From: Fluoribacter dumoffii NY 23
GTDB lineage: Bacteria > Pseudomonadota > Gammaproteobacteria > Legionellales > Legionellaceae
Direction of reading: 5' to 3'
Assembly (NCBI RefSeq): GCF_000236165.1
Contig: NZ_CM001375.1
Location: 16,341 to 80,340, forward strand
DNA: 64,000 nt
Shown one piece after another: positions 38,200 to 48,278 of the stretch. Each line of letters opens with the position of its first letter. The first letter of the stretch is position 1. The notes beneath the pieces were generated by a model. The model was not told where the DNA came from and made no database searches. It was given only the letters and a program-made list of their open reading frames with translations. The translations under genes were made by a program, and so were the position numbers.

Positions 38200-38356
38200 A
38201 CCTCGTGCACCTTGTTTATTAGGAATCAATGAGGTGGATTAATGAACTAGCAAAAATAAGGAATGTGCAAAAAATGGGGGTCATTCGCTCTGTGAATGAA
38301 TTGAAATACTTTTTCCTTTTTTAACTAAGTCAGAGAAAATTTTAGAATTAAATGAA

Positions 38357-38821
38357 ATGAGTTACAAATCATTAGTTAACAACGGGCTATACAATATGAA
38401 CGCGTTCCCTATGGTATTATATGAAACCGCAGCCACTTGGCGAAATTTACTTGATAAACGCTTAAAACCATTAGGCCTTAGCCAGGCAAAATGGCGGGCA
38501 TTGCTCCTTCTCTCCATGACGAAATACCCATTGACACAAATCCAACTTGCTAAAAAGCTAGGCATTGAGGCGCCGACTATTGTCGGTTTAATCGATCGCC
38601 TCACTAAAGAAGGATGGGTGATTCGACAAGATGCAGACTACGATCGCCGCGTCAAAGTCATCTGCCTTACTGAAAAAGCCACATTGACTCTTGACCAGAT
38701 ACAAAATACCGCAGAGGAACTTTCTAAGGAATTACTTGCTCCTTTATCTGAAGCAGAATTAGAAGCATGTATTGCCACACTACAAAAAATTAAGAAAACC
38801 GCCGAGGAATCTTATGAATAA
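38357..38821 (+). CDS. MarR-family transcriptional regulator
   Basis: A 154-residue protein with a winged helix (about 55-115): TQIQLAKKLGIEAPTIVGLIDRL is the recognition region and DYDRRVKVICLTEKA the wing. Helices at both ends make the dimer. It overlaps the next gene start by 8 bases and so is in one operon with the EmrA/EmrB genes, the usual self-regulated pump arrangement in which a drug releases the repressor. An in-frame ATG at 38396 is a possible alternative start. Confidence 0.93.
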   Translation: MSYKSLVNNGLYNMNAFPMVLYETAATWRNLLDKRLKPLGLSQAKWRALLLLSMTKYPLTQIQLAKKLGIEAPTIVGLIDRLTKEGWVIRQDADYDRRVKVICLTEKATLTLDQIQNTAEELSKELLAPLSEAELEACIATLQKIKKTAEESYE

Positions 38822-39737
38822 CCCAACCCTTCTGAAGAAATCAATCCTGCACAAGTGGCGCAATAAAACGCATTCATGGAAACGTTTTCTAATCGTCTTA
38901 AGTCTCACATTAATCACCTTAGCCAGCATTTATTTCTGGACTCTTGCTCAACGGTATGTCAGTACAGAAGATGCCTATATTAATGGAAATGTAGTCCAAA
39001 TTGCATCCCGAGTAACCGGCCCGGTAAAACACCTCTATGTGGAGAACAATCAATTTGTTGAAAAAGGGCAACTGCTGTTTGAGTTAGACCGCACGCCTTT
39101 TGAAGTCGCAGTGGAACAAGCTGAGGCCCAATATCTCATTGATAAGACCAATCTGCAACATGCCGAAGCCACTTCCATTCGAACCCGAGAGTTAGTCAAA
39201 AGCGAAGTGATGTCTCGTCAAGCCGGAGATGATGTTAAAGCAAAACTTAAAAGCGCCAAAGCAGCTTTGAGACTTTCAGAAGCCAAACTCAAAGAAGCCA
39301 AATTGAGACTATCCTATGCCCGTGTGCTCGCTCCAACAAGTGGTTGGGTGAGCAACCTGTCTCTCAGGGTGGGCAATGTCGTTTCAGAAAACCAGCCCCT
39401 GTTTGCGATGATTGATGACACCACCTTTTGGGTGGATGCTAATTTTAAAGAAACAGAACTGGAACACATCCAACCAAATCAACGAGCAACCATTAAAATC
39501 GACATGTATCCCCATAAACAATTCATTGGGGTGGTCAACAGCATTAGCGGTGGAAGCGGCACGGCGTTTTCATTAATGCCACCACAAAATGCCACTGGAA
39601 ACTGGGTCAAAGTAACACAACGCGTCCCTGTCCGCGTGCAAATCATCAAACCGGACTCCCAATATCCTTTGCGCCTGGGCACTTCAGCCAAGGTATCCAT
39701 CGATTTACAGTCCAAGCAAGTGAGTAAAACCTCATGA
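38814..39737 (+). CDS. emrA: EmrA-type membrane fusion protein
   Basis: A 307-residue protein. The ATG at 38814, behind GAGGAA and overlapping the marR stop, is preferred to an earlier in-frame start. One membrane anchor (about 24-46), a lipoyl half (YVSTEDAYINGNVVQIASRV), a coiled-coil hairpin (90-160), and the barrel with LRVGNVVSENQPLFAMID. YVSTEDAYI is typical of EmrA. It connects the MFS pump encoded next with the outer-membrane lipoprotein. Confidence 0.94.
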   Translation: MNNPTLLKKSILHKWRNKTHSWKRFLIVLSLTLITLASIYFWTLAQRYVSTEDAYINGNVVQIASRVTGPVKHLYVENNQFVEKGQLLFELDRTPFEVAVEQAEAQYLIDKTNLQHAEATSIRTRELVKSEVMSRQAGDDVKAKLKSAKAALRLSEAKLKEAKLRLSYARVLAPTSGWVSNLSLRVGNVVSENQPLFAMIDDTTFWVDANFKETELEHIQPNQRATIKIDMYPHKQFIGVVNSISGGSGTAFSLMPPQNATGNWVKVTQRVPVRVQIIKPDSQYPLRLGTSAKVSIDLQSKQVSKTS

Positions 39738-41263
39738 ATAATCCTTCGGACTCTTTATCCGCCTCACAACGCTGGATAATTACCGTAGCCATCATGGCAG
39801 CTACCCTGATGCAAGTATTGGACACGACCATAGTTAATGTCGCACTGCCTCATATGCAGGGTTCATTAGGCGCAAGCCCCGATGAAATAACCTGGACCTT
39901 AACCAGTTATTTAGTAGCTTCTGCCATTTTCATGCCTTTAACCGGTTATTTTACAGATAGGTTTGGCCGAAAAGCCTACCTTCTTTTATCAATTATAGGG
40001 TTTACCCTTACCTCCGCTTTGTGTGGTGCAGCAACCTCTATCGTACAAATGGTGGTATTTAGATTGCTTCAAGGCATTTTTGGTGCTGGGTTGGTTCCTT
40101 TATCCCAAGCCATTTTGACTGACATTTTTCCAGATAATGAACGCGGTAAAGCCATGGCCATTTGGGGTATGGGCGTCATGGTAGGCCCTATCTTAGGTCC
40201 GTCGCTGGGTGGGTATCTTACTGACATTGCCAGTTGGCGATGGACATTTTATGTCAATATTCCATTTGGGATTGCGGCAACACTGATGGTATTCCATTTT
40301 GTTCCGGATACTCTTAAAAAGGAACGCAAGATGGATTGGATTGGCATGATACTCATTGCGTTGGCAGTAGGCTCCATTCAATATGTTCTTGATCGCGGCA
40401 ATCAAATGGATTGGTTTGCCGCCTTGGATATTCGCACTGCCACATTTTTAGGTCTCATCAGTTTATGTGGATTCATAGCGTACAGCATCAAAAACAAATC
40501 CAATGCCCTCTTTGACCTTTCTATTTTTCAAGATCGTAATTTTGTTCTTTCCAGTCTATTACTGGCCATCTTGGGATTGGGTATGTATGGAACAATGGTT
40601 ATCCAACCCCAAATGCTACAAGGTTTACTGAATTATCCCGTTTTAATCGCAGGATTAATCATGGCGCCCCGCGGGATTGCCAGTATGTTCAGCATGATGA
40701 TTGTTGGTAAATTAATTAATCAAGTTCAACCTCGCTGGTTAATTTCGATAGGAGTGTTACTCAGTGCTTCCGGGATTTATATCACGACTCATTACTCCCA
40801 AGAGGTTAGTCTAGCCTGGCTCATTTGGCCATTAATACTCCAAGGATTTGGATTGGGCTTGATTTTCGTTCCATTATCCTCTGTAGCATTTTCAACCTTA
40901 CCGGTTTCTTCTCGTGCCGAAGCGGCTGGACTGTACAGCCTATTACGTACCATAGGCTCTTCTGTAGGGATTTCCATTACTATCACCTTCTTAAGTCGCC
41001 ACACTCAAATGGCCTGGAATCAAATCGCAGGCTCAATTCAACCCTACAATCCAGCATTAATGGAATACCTACGCCCCTGGCATCTTAAAGCCACGGATCC
41101 ACAAGCCGCTGCCTTATTATTGAATGAGCTAGGTAAACAATCGCTAATGCTCTCTTATATCAATACATTCGCGTTTATCATGTGGAGTTTTCTGATTATG
41201 TTACCTTTTGTATTATTGTTGAAACAAAATAATTCGCCAGCTACCTCTATTGTCAGCGAGTGA
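39734..41263 (+). CDS. emrB: EmrB-type MFS drug exporter (DHA2, 14 helices)
   Basis: A 509-residue membrane protein with 14 predicted helices. DTTIVNVALP (motif D1), GYFTDRFGRK (motif A) and a GPILGPSLGGYL motif C of antiporters are all visible. It overlaps the emrA stop by 4 bases (ATGA). It expels hydrophobic drugs with proton influx. Together with the MarR, EmrA and upstream lipoprotein genes it makes a full tripartite pump. Confidence 0.95.
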   Translation: MNNPSDSLSASQRWIITVAIMAATLMQVLDTTIVNVALPHMQGSLGASPDEITWTLTSYLVASAIFMPLTGYFTDRFGRKAYLLLSIIGFTLTSALCGAATSIVQMVVFRLLQGIFGAGLVPLSQAILTDIFPDNERGKAMAIWGMGVMVGPILGPSLGGYLTDIASWRWTFYVNIPFGIAATLMVFHFVPDTLKKERKMDWIGMILIALAVGSIQYVLDRGNQMDWFAALDIRTATFLGLISLCGFIAYSIKNKSNALFDLSIFQDRNFVLSSLLLAILGLGMYGTMVIQPQMLQGLLNYPVLIAGLIMAPRGIASMFSMMIVGKLINQVQPRWLISIGVLLSASGIYITTHYSQEVSLAWLIWPLILQGFGLGLIFVPLSSVAFSTLPVSSRAEAAGLYSLLRTIGSSVGISITITFLSRHTQMAWNQIAGSIQPYNPALMEYLRPWHLKATDPQAAALLLNELGKQSLMLSYINTFAFIMWSFLIMLPFVLLLKQNNSPATSIVSE

Positions 41264-41345
41264 GGCGGCTCATTTCTCTTTCGTTGATTGTGAGCAAACA
41301 AAATGGCTTTGAAAAGCGGAATTGGATACATATTTTTATAGTCCA

Positions 41346-42512
41346 TTACCTATGGTTCTCTAATAAAAGAGTAATGGTCATTGTTTGGTTATGTAATTCA
41401 CAATTGCCAACGGTCAATGGTGACAATTCACCATAAGAGTAAAAGCCAATTTGAGTTGATCCCTTGGGCATTGATTGCAATGTAGTTTCTGTTTCTTCCT
41501 CAGTGCGCTCACCTAATAGTAGTCTTCTGCCAACACAACTAATATCAATTGCCAAAACGGGCTCTTCTTTTAAGTCCCTATTTTCAAAAAGAAGATTATT
41601 AGCGCTTTCACTTGCATCATTCGCACTTTCAATGAGTCTATCAAAATTGGCACGCATTAATCGAGCATGGTATCCTTGAGGTACGTCTCCAGCAAAAACT
41701 AAGGATTGGCTGTTTTCATCAATACCCAAAATAGTGCGTACAATATACTGAGAATCTGGATCAAAATAATTACGGATAGCAAGTGGGTAAAGCAAACCAG
41801 AAGCCGGTAATTCAGAAGCCCTCTCACCAAGATAAGCTTTATAGAGTTTTAATGCCGGTTGATGGTCTAATTCATAAAGAATATTTCCTTTAGAGTGGGT
41901 AATGAATCTTTCTGGACCAAAAATATCCCAACCGCCTTGCGACCCATATCCTATGTGGATTTGCTCGCCATAAAACCCTATGGCTGCAATGCAGTGGTCA
42001 ACGATTTGTCCTTCATAGATAAGCCAGGTATTTTTAAAATCAGCACCGTCACCAGCAAGTCCTCCAGTAATAATGACTTCTTTAGCTGAGTGTTTGTTTA
42101 AGCCCTTGATTAATTCGGAACCATTAACATGTAAGCCGTCAGACAAAATAAAAATACCCTTGGGTTTCTGATGTTGATGCAATAATTTTGCCAATTGGGC
42201 ACCGGCCTCGTAAGAATCTTCAGTTCTTTTTACTTCAGCCTTTGCGAGCTGTAGTTTTGTGGATTCAAATTGAACCACAGCAACGGAAATACTGTTATCA
42301 AAAATATTAGGCCCCAAAATTTCCCCTGCGGTGGAACAACCTATGATTTTTGATTTTTTATAAGCTTGGGCTAATTGTTCAATTGGTTTTGCATTATTTC
42401 TAAAGTTTGGACTGGCAAAAACTAAAACGAATGTACTTTCGGAGTCCAGTTCAGGAAATTTCTGAATGCTCCATCCCAGATTTTGGATGTATTGAAAAGA
42501 TTGAATTTTCAT
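41346..42512 (-). CDS. FIST-domain sensor protein (NosP-like)
   Basis: A 388-residue soluble protein with the FIST N domain (about 30-215; IGCSTAGEI and GGLAGDGADF) and the FIST C domain (about 220-365; YPLAIRN and GFYSYGELSP). FIST proteins sense small molecules. Some, called NosP, bind haem and nitric oxide and act on histidine kinases or c-di-GMP enzymes. Here no partner is adjacent, though three diguanylate cyclase genes lie in the window. The haem ligand cannot be judged by eye. The start lacks a good ribosome-binding site. Confidence 0.88.
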   Translation of the reverse strand: MKIQSFQYIQNLGWSIQKFPELDSESTFVLVFASPNFRNNAKPIEQLAQAYKKSKIIGCSTAGEILGPNIFDNSISVAVVQFESTKLQLAKAEVKRTEDSYEAGAQLAKLLHQHQKPKGIFILSDGLHVNGSELIKGLNKHSAKEVIITGGLAGDGADFKNTWLIYEGQIVDHCIAAIGFYGEQIHIGYGSQGGWDIFGPERFITHSKGNILYELDHQPALKLYKAYLGERASELPASGLLYPLAIRNYFDPDSQYIVRTILGIDENSQSLVFAGDVPQGYHARLMRANFDRLIESANDASESANNLLFENRDLKEEPVLAIDISCVGRRLLLGERTEEETETTLQSMPKGSTQIGFYSYGELSPLTVGNCELHNQTMTITLLLENHR

Positions 42513-42775
42513 TATACTAATGTCATTTCAATTTAACTTTCGAATAATCAATTATAGCCCATTTTAAAATATATTAATAAAATGAGATATTCAAAATTAG
42601 ATATTCGAAAGACCCTTCGGTAACATTCACTTATGAGGCAATAGGCGAACCCCACTTGCAGGAATTGCGGGTTGCTGATTTGCTTAAGATGTAATCCAAA
42701 CCATCTATTTTTCCCAAAATTAATTCTTCTGTTAGATTAAAATAATAAGTCTGTACTTGATACCCACGTAGTTAA
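42513..42775. other. Intergenic stretch before a truncated gene
   Basis: No gene seen. It separates the FIST gene from the broken gene at 42776. Confidence 0.4.
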
Positions 42776-43222
42776 GAAAAACCAATCGACACACACAATG
42801 CAAATGATAAAAAAACTTTCTATGACATCCAAATACCTGAATTTTTAAATTTAAAGTTTACGGCATATTGGTACAATGATACTTATTTAAAACAACACTT
42901 AAGAGAATACAATTCCAAAGGCGAACCAGTTATGTTTTTTAAAAGAAACAATGACACCGACTTGAAGGGAGTCATGATAGAAAATGCCTTTATAAAAGGA
43001 AATGAAAATTATTATCTTTTTCTTGGATTTGAAATCGATACTAAACTTACAAAAAAAGACACACCTTCAATTGTATTTCCAGGAGGATTTGAACATACCA
43101 CAATTAGCTTAGACCACAAACAAGATACATCTTTCTTGACGCTAACATACTCTACAAATGAAAACTATTATAATTTAATTAACGAAATAGGCACCGTAGA
43201 CATTCAATATCCTCTTTTTTAA
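42776..43222 (+). pseudogene. 5'-truncated hypothetical gene
   Basis: The frame reads sensible protein from 42776 (FYDIQIPEFLNLKF, then YWYNDTYLKQHLREYNSKG) to 43222 but has no start until an internal ATG at 42932, which would cut the domain. So the 5' end is probably lost. The rest looks beta-rich, with GFEIDTKLTKKDTPSIVFPG. A free IS end-like sequence lies 38 bases downstream. Family not recognised. Confidence 0.55.
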
Positions 43223-43452
43223 AGCAAATTATGTATAAAAAATGACGTAGTTTCATAGATTTGACCACGTCACCTATGATTTATTACCGCCATCTACAAA
43301 TTAACCCAATCTGCGCCAATGAATTGAAACATGCTTTACTAAAGTCCGTTGAATGCGCTGTAAAGGATATTTAATCTTTAATATACTCTGAATTCAGTTC
43401 ATCTTCGTATATAATTCACGCCCTGTTATGACTCGGGTATATAACGATCACT

Positions 43453-43737
43453 ATGGACAGAATATTAACTATTTCTTTACTCATTTTTATTCACATTTCC
43501 ACGGCATGTGCAGAATTAACCAAAAAATACATTAGTCATAATGTAGAAGATTTTAATAGCACAATAACTGCGACAATGAATCGAACAAACTTTGATGAAT
43601 GTAAAAGTCTTGGAAGAGAGTTTGTTGCAGATTTTAATAAAGCACACAAAACATTTCTCGATGGTCAATACATCAAAGCAACTATTAATGTATTAAATAT
43701 TGTAGAAAAGCAAATGAGTCATATGGATTTTCTTTAA
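43453..43737 (+). CDS. Small secreted hypothetical protein
   Basis: A 94-residue protein with a signal peptide (residues 1-20, ILTISLLIFIHISTACA, cut after ACA). The mature part is ~74 residues, mostly helical, with one Cys. It ends 2 bases from the convergent ATPase gene. Likely periplasmic; the family is not recognised. Confidence 0.6.
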   Translation: MDRILTISLLIFIHISTACAELTKKYISHNVEDFNSTITATMNRTNFDECKSLGREFVADFNKAHKTFLDGQYIKATINVLNIVEKQMSHMDFL

Positions 43738-43739
43738 GT

Positions 43740-46460
43740 CTAACTCTTGCGAACAGCAATCAGCTTTAACCGCAGTTGCTTTTCAATTTCAAGCACAGCA
43801 AAAAACAGTGCGCCGGTTAGAACGACGAGTACGCCATCCCCAAAGGGGATACTTTCAGTAACAAATATGGTTTGTAAAGGAGCGAAATAGGTGATTGCAA
43901 ACTGTGCCACAGTAATCACAATGACCGCCATCCAAACCACTTTGGTCCCTTGTACTGCGTTCCATGTGAGTGATGTTCCATAAATATTGCGAATATAAAA
44001 CAAATGAAAAATCTCAAGAACAACCAGTGTGTTTAATGCGATTGTGCGTGCCAACTCAAGCGAGTAACCGCGATCGAGCGCATAAAAATAGAGTCCAAAG
44101 ACGCCACAAATAAAGAGAATAGAAACCAGAAGCATATGCCATACCAAGCTGCCGGTCAGTAAAGGCTCGTTTCGAGGGCGTGGTGGTCTTTGCATGGTCC
44201 CTTCTTCGGTCGGCTCAAAGGCCAGGGCAATGCCAAGAGTCACTGCGGTAATCAGGTTGATCCATAAAATTTGAATCGGCGTTACCGGCAAGCTTAGACC
44301 TAACAGCAGAGCCAGGATAATCGTCATTGACTCACCCGCATTGGTGGGTAAAGTCCAGCTAATCACTTTTTTAAGATTATCATAAACAGTACGGCCTTCA
44401 CGTACAGCGGCTACAATGGAAGCAAAATTATCATCCACCAGTACAAATTCAGCCGCCTCTTTGGCGACTTCACTGCCTTTTCTCCCCATAGCAATTCCTG
44501 CATCTGCTCGTTTTAACGCAGGCGCATCATTGACCCCATCGCCGGTCATGGCCACAGTCATTCCATGTGATTGCAATGCCATCACCAGCCTTAGTTTATG
44601 TTCAGGACTTGTTCGGGCAAAAATATCGGTTAGCAATACAGCATTTCTGAGTACGGCGTCATCCATGTTATCCAAATCAATGTCTGTTAATACCTTATCC
44701 AAATTTTTAAGTCCTATTTGCCGGCCAATAGCAACCGCTGTACTGGCATGATCGCCTGTGATCATTTTTACTTGAATGCCCGCTGTATGGCATTCTGCCA
44801 CTGCTGCAATGGCTTCAGGTCTGGGCGGATCAATCAGTCCAACCATCCCAAGTAACGTGAGATTCCCTTCAACATCAGCGAACTCCAAAACGATATGTTC
44901 TGGCTTTATTTTTCTGACAGCAAAAGCGAGGATGCGCTGTCCACTTGCTGCAATCATTTCCATCTGCTCTTTCCAGTAAGACTCATTTAATGGCTCTGTT
45001 CCACCCCAGTCTGTTTGTTGAACTTGACACATACCCAAAATCTGCTCAGGAGCTCCCTTCACCATGACCATCGCATGATTGAAATGGTCGTGGTGAAGAG
45101 TTGCCATGAAGCGATGCTTGGCATCAAAAGGAATGATATCGGTACGCCTCCAGGATTCGTTTTCCTCTTTAAGGACAAGTCCCGTCTTACCTGCAAAGGT
45201 TAACAAAGCGCCCTCCATAGGGTCCCCATCCACAGACCAACATCCTTCATGTTCACGAAGCATGGCGTCATTGCAAAGAATTGCTGCATGGGCCAGTTTT
45301 TTCAGTACAGGGTGCTCGTTATGATCAATGATTTGTTCATTCAACATCAGGGCACCGACCGGCTCGTAACCGGTGCTGTCGAGAGTAAATAGGTGGCTGC
45401 TGGTTATAACCGAAGACACGGTCATCTCATTTAGAGTGAGGGTACCTGTTTTATCCGTACAGATAACCGATACCGCGCCTAAGGTTTCAATGGCAGGTAG
45501 TCGACGTACAATGGTATGTCGTCGCGCCATAGCCTGCACACCAATAGCTAAGGTAATTGAAAGAACGGCAGGAAGACCTTCCGGGATAGCCGCAACCGAT
45601 AAACCAACCACGACCATAAACAATTCAACAAACGGGTGATGTTGAACAAAATACCCATACGCAAGAAGGAGTGCCGCAATCAATAAAATGAACAAAGTCA
45701 GCCATTTTGCAAACAGCCCCATTTGTAGGACTAAGGGTGTGGTTAAAGACTCTACTTTTGACAATAGCCCACTAATATGTCCAATTTGAGTGGATGAGCC
45801 TGTGGCCACCACAATGCCTTTGCCCTGACCATTGGTTACCAGGGTCCCACTAAATGCCATACAAGTCCTGTCACCTAATACGGCATTTCTTGGGACTGAA
45901 TGAATGTGTTTTTCAACCGGAATGGATTCACCAGTTAAGATGGCCTCCTGGATGGTGAGTCCATGAGATTTTATTAAGCGTACATCGGCAGGAACTTTAT
46001 CTCCTGCTTCCAGCAAAACAATATCGCCTGGCACAAGCTCCTCACCAGCAATACGCCGTCGTTCGCCATCCCGTAATACGGTAGCCGTAGGGGACAGCAT
46101 TTTCCGAATCGCGTCCAGTGCTTTTTCTGCTTTTCCTTCCTGGATAAAACCGATTAGGGCATTGATGATGACGACTGCTAAAATAACGCCAGTATCTATC
46201 CAATGTTGCAAGAGTAAAGTCACCAGAGCAGCCCCTAGTAACACATAGATGAGGATGTTATGAAACTGGAGCAAGAAGCGAAAATAAACATTTTTTCTTT
46301 GAGGTTCCGGTAAACAATTGAGGTCATAACGTTTTAATCTGTTTTTCGATTCGTCCTCGCTTAAACCGAATTCTGATGTAGTATTTAATGTCGCGAGAAT
46401 TGCTTCTGCTGACTGCTCATGCCAGCAGAGCTCTGGGATGTTGTTTTTTGATTCCACCAT
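43740..46460 (-). CDS. P-type cation-transporting ATPase (P2 type)
   Basis: A 906-residue membrane pump. The ATG at 46460 is chosen for AGAGGA upstream. It has an N-terminal cation-ATPase domain, TGES (near 180), the phosphorylation motif DKTGTLT (near 340), MVKGAPEQIL in the nucleotide-binding domain, TGDGVNDAPALKRAD, and ten membrane helices. Helix 4 has AAIPEGLP. Helix 6 reads WINLITAVTLG, where Ca2+ pumps have NLxxD, so the ion is uncertain. It is the last gene of a minus-strand cluster with a universal stress protein. It likely moves Ca2+, Na+ or K+. Confidence 0.93.
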   Translation of the reverse strand: MVESKNNIPELCWHEQSAEAILATLNTTSEFGLSEDESKNRLKRYDLNCLPEPQRKNVYFRFLLQFHNILIYVLLGAALVTLLLQHWIDTGVILAVVIINALIGFIQEGKAEKALDAIRKMLSPTATVLRDGERRRIAGEELVPGDIVLLEAGDKVPADVRLIKSHGLTIQEAILTGESIPVEKHIHSVPRNAVLGDRTCMAFSGTLVTNGQGKGIVVATGSSTQIGHISGLLSKVESLTTPLVLQMGLFAKWLTLFILLIAALLLAYGYFVQHHPFVELFMVVVGLSVAAIPEGLPAVLSITLAIGVQAMARRHTIVRRLPAIETLGAVSVICTDKTGTLTLNEMTVSSVITSSHLFTLDSTGYEPVGALMLNEQIIDHNEHPVLKKLAHAAILCNDAMLREHEGCWSVDGDPMEGALLTFAGKTGLVLKEENESWRRTDIIPFDAKHRFMATLHHDHFNHAMVMVKGAPEQILGMCQVQQTDWGGTEPLNESYWKEQMEMIAASGQRILAFAVRKIKPEHIVLEFADVEGNLTLLGMVGLIDPPRPEAIAAVAECHTAGIQVKMITGDHASTAVAIGRQIGLKNLDKVLTDIDLDNMDDAVLRNAVLLTDIFARTSPEHKLRLVMALQSHGMTVAMTGDGVNDAPALKRADAGIAMGRKGSEVAKEAAEFVLVDDNFASIVAAVREGRTVYDNLKKVISWTLPTNAGESMTIILALLLGLSLPVTPIQILWINLITAVTLGIALAFEPTEEGTMQRPPRPRNEPLLTGSLVWHMLLVSILFICGVFGLYFYALDRGYSLELARTIALNTLVVLEIFHLFYIRNIYGTSLTWNAVQGTKVVWMAVIVITVAQFAITYFAPLQTIFVTESIPFGDGVLVVLTGALFFAVLEIEKQLRLKLIAVRKS

Positions 46461-46477
46461 GGTCCTCTTTTCCCTGA

Positions 46478-47416
46478 TTAATAGGCTTTTACTGGGGATA
46501 CAAAACCTTGTGGTTTTAATGCCAGTAACGAGCAATCAATGTCTTGCAAGATGTTTTCCGCAGTATTGCCAATCATAAATCCAGATATCCCGGTGCGTGC
46601 GACGGTGCCCATCACCAAAATATCGATTCTTTTATGGGTTATGATGGCGGGGATAACCTCTTCTGGTTGTCCTTTCAGATGGTCAATTTGGTATGCTCCA
46701 GAAATTTGAGACCGTTTAATGAGCTCTTGCAAGAGCAATCCATGAACATGTTTTTCTTCAGCGACTATTCTATCTAATTCTTCTTTAGATATTTTTAACC
46801 ACACACTATCCCGTAAGTAACTTTCCAGCGCAAATTCCCAACAGGAAATAATACTTAATTTACCCTGATAACGGACGTTTAATGAATGAGCAACTTCTAA
46901 TAAGCGAAGCGAAAGGTCCAGGGCTTCTGCTTCTTCATCTTTGGGATCAATAGCCACTGCAATGCGAATATCCTGTTGCGTGTGCTTAAGCGGACGATAA
47001 AGAAACAAGGCACAGGGGCATTTGCGCAATAGTTCCATGTCCAGTGCTTTAAAGCCTTTCATACCTTCTCGTGTTTCCGCTTCTTTGATGAGAAGATCAT
47101 GTGAATTTTTAAGGACATGGCGAATGATTCGGATGTCAGGTGTTGTGCCACAATCCACTTCAATATCGATGGGAATTTTCTTTTTAGATACCCCAAGCCC
47201 TGATTTGGCCAATTGAATGGCTTTGTTCATTTTGTCAATCAATGATGCTTCATAAGAAGTTTTGTACTCACTAAGCGTATCAGGAAAAGGAGGGCAGGTA
47301 ATTAAAATATGAAGCTGTGCCTCGTTTTTAGAAGCTAATTTTAACGCCAGCTGTAAGGCTTCTGTTTCGTTCTTAATTCCATGGCTAACGAATAAAATGT
47401 TATGAAATCGGTGCAT
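46478..47416 (-). CDS. Tandem universal stress protein (UspE-like)
   Basis: A 312-residue cytoplasmic protein of two Usp domains (about 3-145 and 150-305). The second has the ATP-binding pattern VMGTVARTGISGFMIGNTAE; the first is degenerate there. GGAGG precedes the start. It lies between a reductase and a cation pump gene, all on one strand, which suggests a shared stress response. Usp proteins adapt cells to starvation and envelope stress. Confidence 0.92.
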   Translation of the reverse strand: MHRFHNILFVSHGIKNETEALQLALKLASKNEAQLHILITCPPFPDTLSEYKTSYEASLIDKMNKAIQLAKSGLGVSKKKIPIDIEVDCGTTPDIRIIRHVLKNSHDLLIKEAETREGMKGFKALDMELLRKCPCALFLYRPLKHTQQDIRIAVAIDPKDEEAEALDLSLRLLEVAHSLNVRYQGKLSIISCWEFALESYLRDSVWLKISKEELDRIVAEEKHVHGLLLQELIKRSQISGAYQIDHLKGQPEEVIPAIITHKRIDILVMGTVARTGISGFMIGNTAENILQDIDCSLLALKPQGFVSPVKAY

Positions 47417-47488
47417 TACTTATTCCTCCTTGAAAGGGCTGGAGCAATGTTTCAAAATCGTATTTGAACCGCAATTGCTCCTTGCTTT

Positions 47489-48229
47489 TTACATGTATTG
47501 GCCGCCATTGACATCCAGATTAGCTCCAGTGATAAAACTCGATGCAGGGGATGCCAAAAAAGCAACGGCCTCTGCAACATCTTGCGGAAGTCCCAAGCGC
47601 CCTACCGGTATGACTGAAATTATAGTATTTAAAACGTCTTCTCGCATTTTGCGAATCATGGGCGTTTCAATATAGCCTGGCGAAATAGTATTCACCGTAA
47701 TGCCTTTGCTGGCTACTTCAAGCGCCAGGCTTTTGGTAAAGCCAAACAATGCGGCCTTGGTTGCTGCGTAATTGCATTGCCCAAACTGACCCTTACGTCC
47801 ATTAATTGAGGAAATAGAGATAATACGTCCATACCCTTTCTCAAGCATGGCAGGTAGTGTATTTCGCGTCATGTTAAATACACTGGTGAGGTTCGCATTC
47901 ACTACACTTTTCCATTGCTCTGGCGACATCTTTTTTAAACTGGAATCCTGAGTCACACCTGCATTGTTAACCAATACGTCAATACGACCGTAGCGTTCCA
48001 TAACCAGTGATACCAGCTGTTCACAATCATTAAACCGCGCAATATCCGCATACAGTATATCAATTTCAAATCCTGCTTGTTGTTGCTCTTTTTGCCATTG
48101 AATTGCTTCTTCATGATTGCCGTTTTTGAAGTAGCAGGCAATCACAGAATAGTCTGTTGCTAATCGTTGACAAATAGCGCTACCAATACCTCCTGTACCA
48201 CCAGTAACAATTGCTATCTTTTTCTCCAT
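47489..48229 (-). CDS. phbB: Acetoacetyl-CoA reductase-like SDR
   Basis: A 246-residue short-chain dehydrogenase. It has the nucleotide motif TGGTGGIG (9-16), NNAGVT (88-93) and catalytic Ser plus YAATK (near 153-157). EKKIAIVTGGTGGIG and the closing FITGANLDVNGGQYM match PhbB/PhaB, which reduce acetoacetyl-CoA with NADPH for polyhydroxybutyrate. AGGAG precedes the start. No polymer synthase gene is seen, so another ketone substrate is possible. Confidence 0.9.
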   Translation of the reverse strand: MEKKIAIVTGGTGGIGSAICQRLATDYSVIACYFKNGNHEEAIQWQKEQQQAGFEIDILYADIARFNDCEQLVSLVMERYGRIDVLVNNAGVTQDSSLKKMSPEQWKSVVNANLTSVFNMTRNTLPAMLEKGYGRIISISSINGRKGQFGQCNYAATKAALFGFTKSLALEVASKGITVNTISPGYIETPMIRKMREDVLNTIISVIPVGRLGLPQDVAEAVAFLASPASSFITGANLDVNGGQYM

Positions 48230-48278
48230 GATTATTCTCCTTAATTAAATTGGTTTGTCCCTATAGAAAAATACTTTG

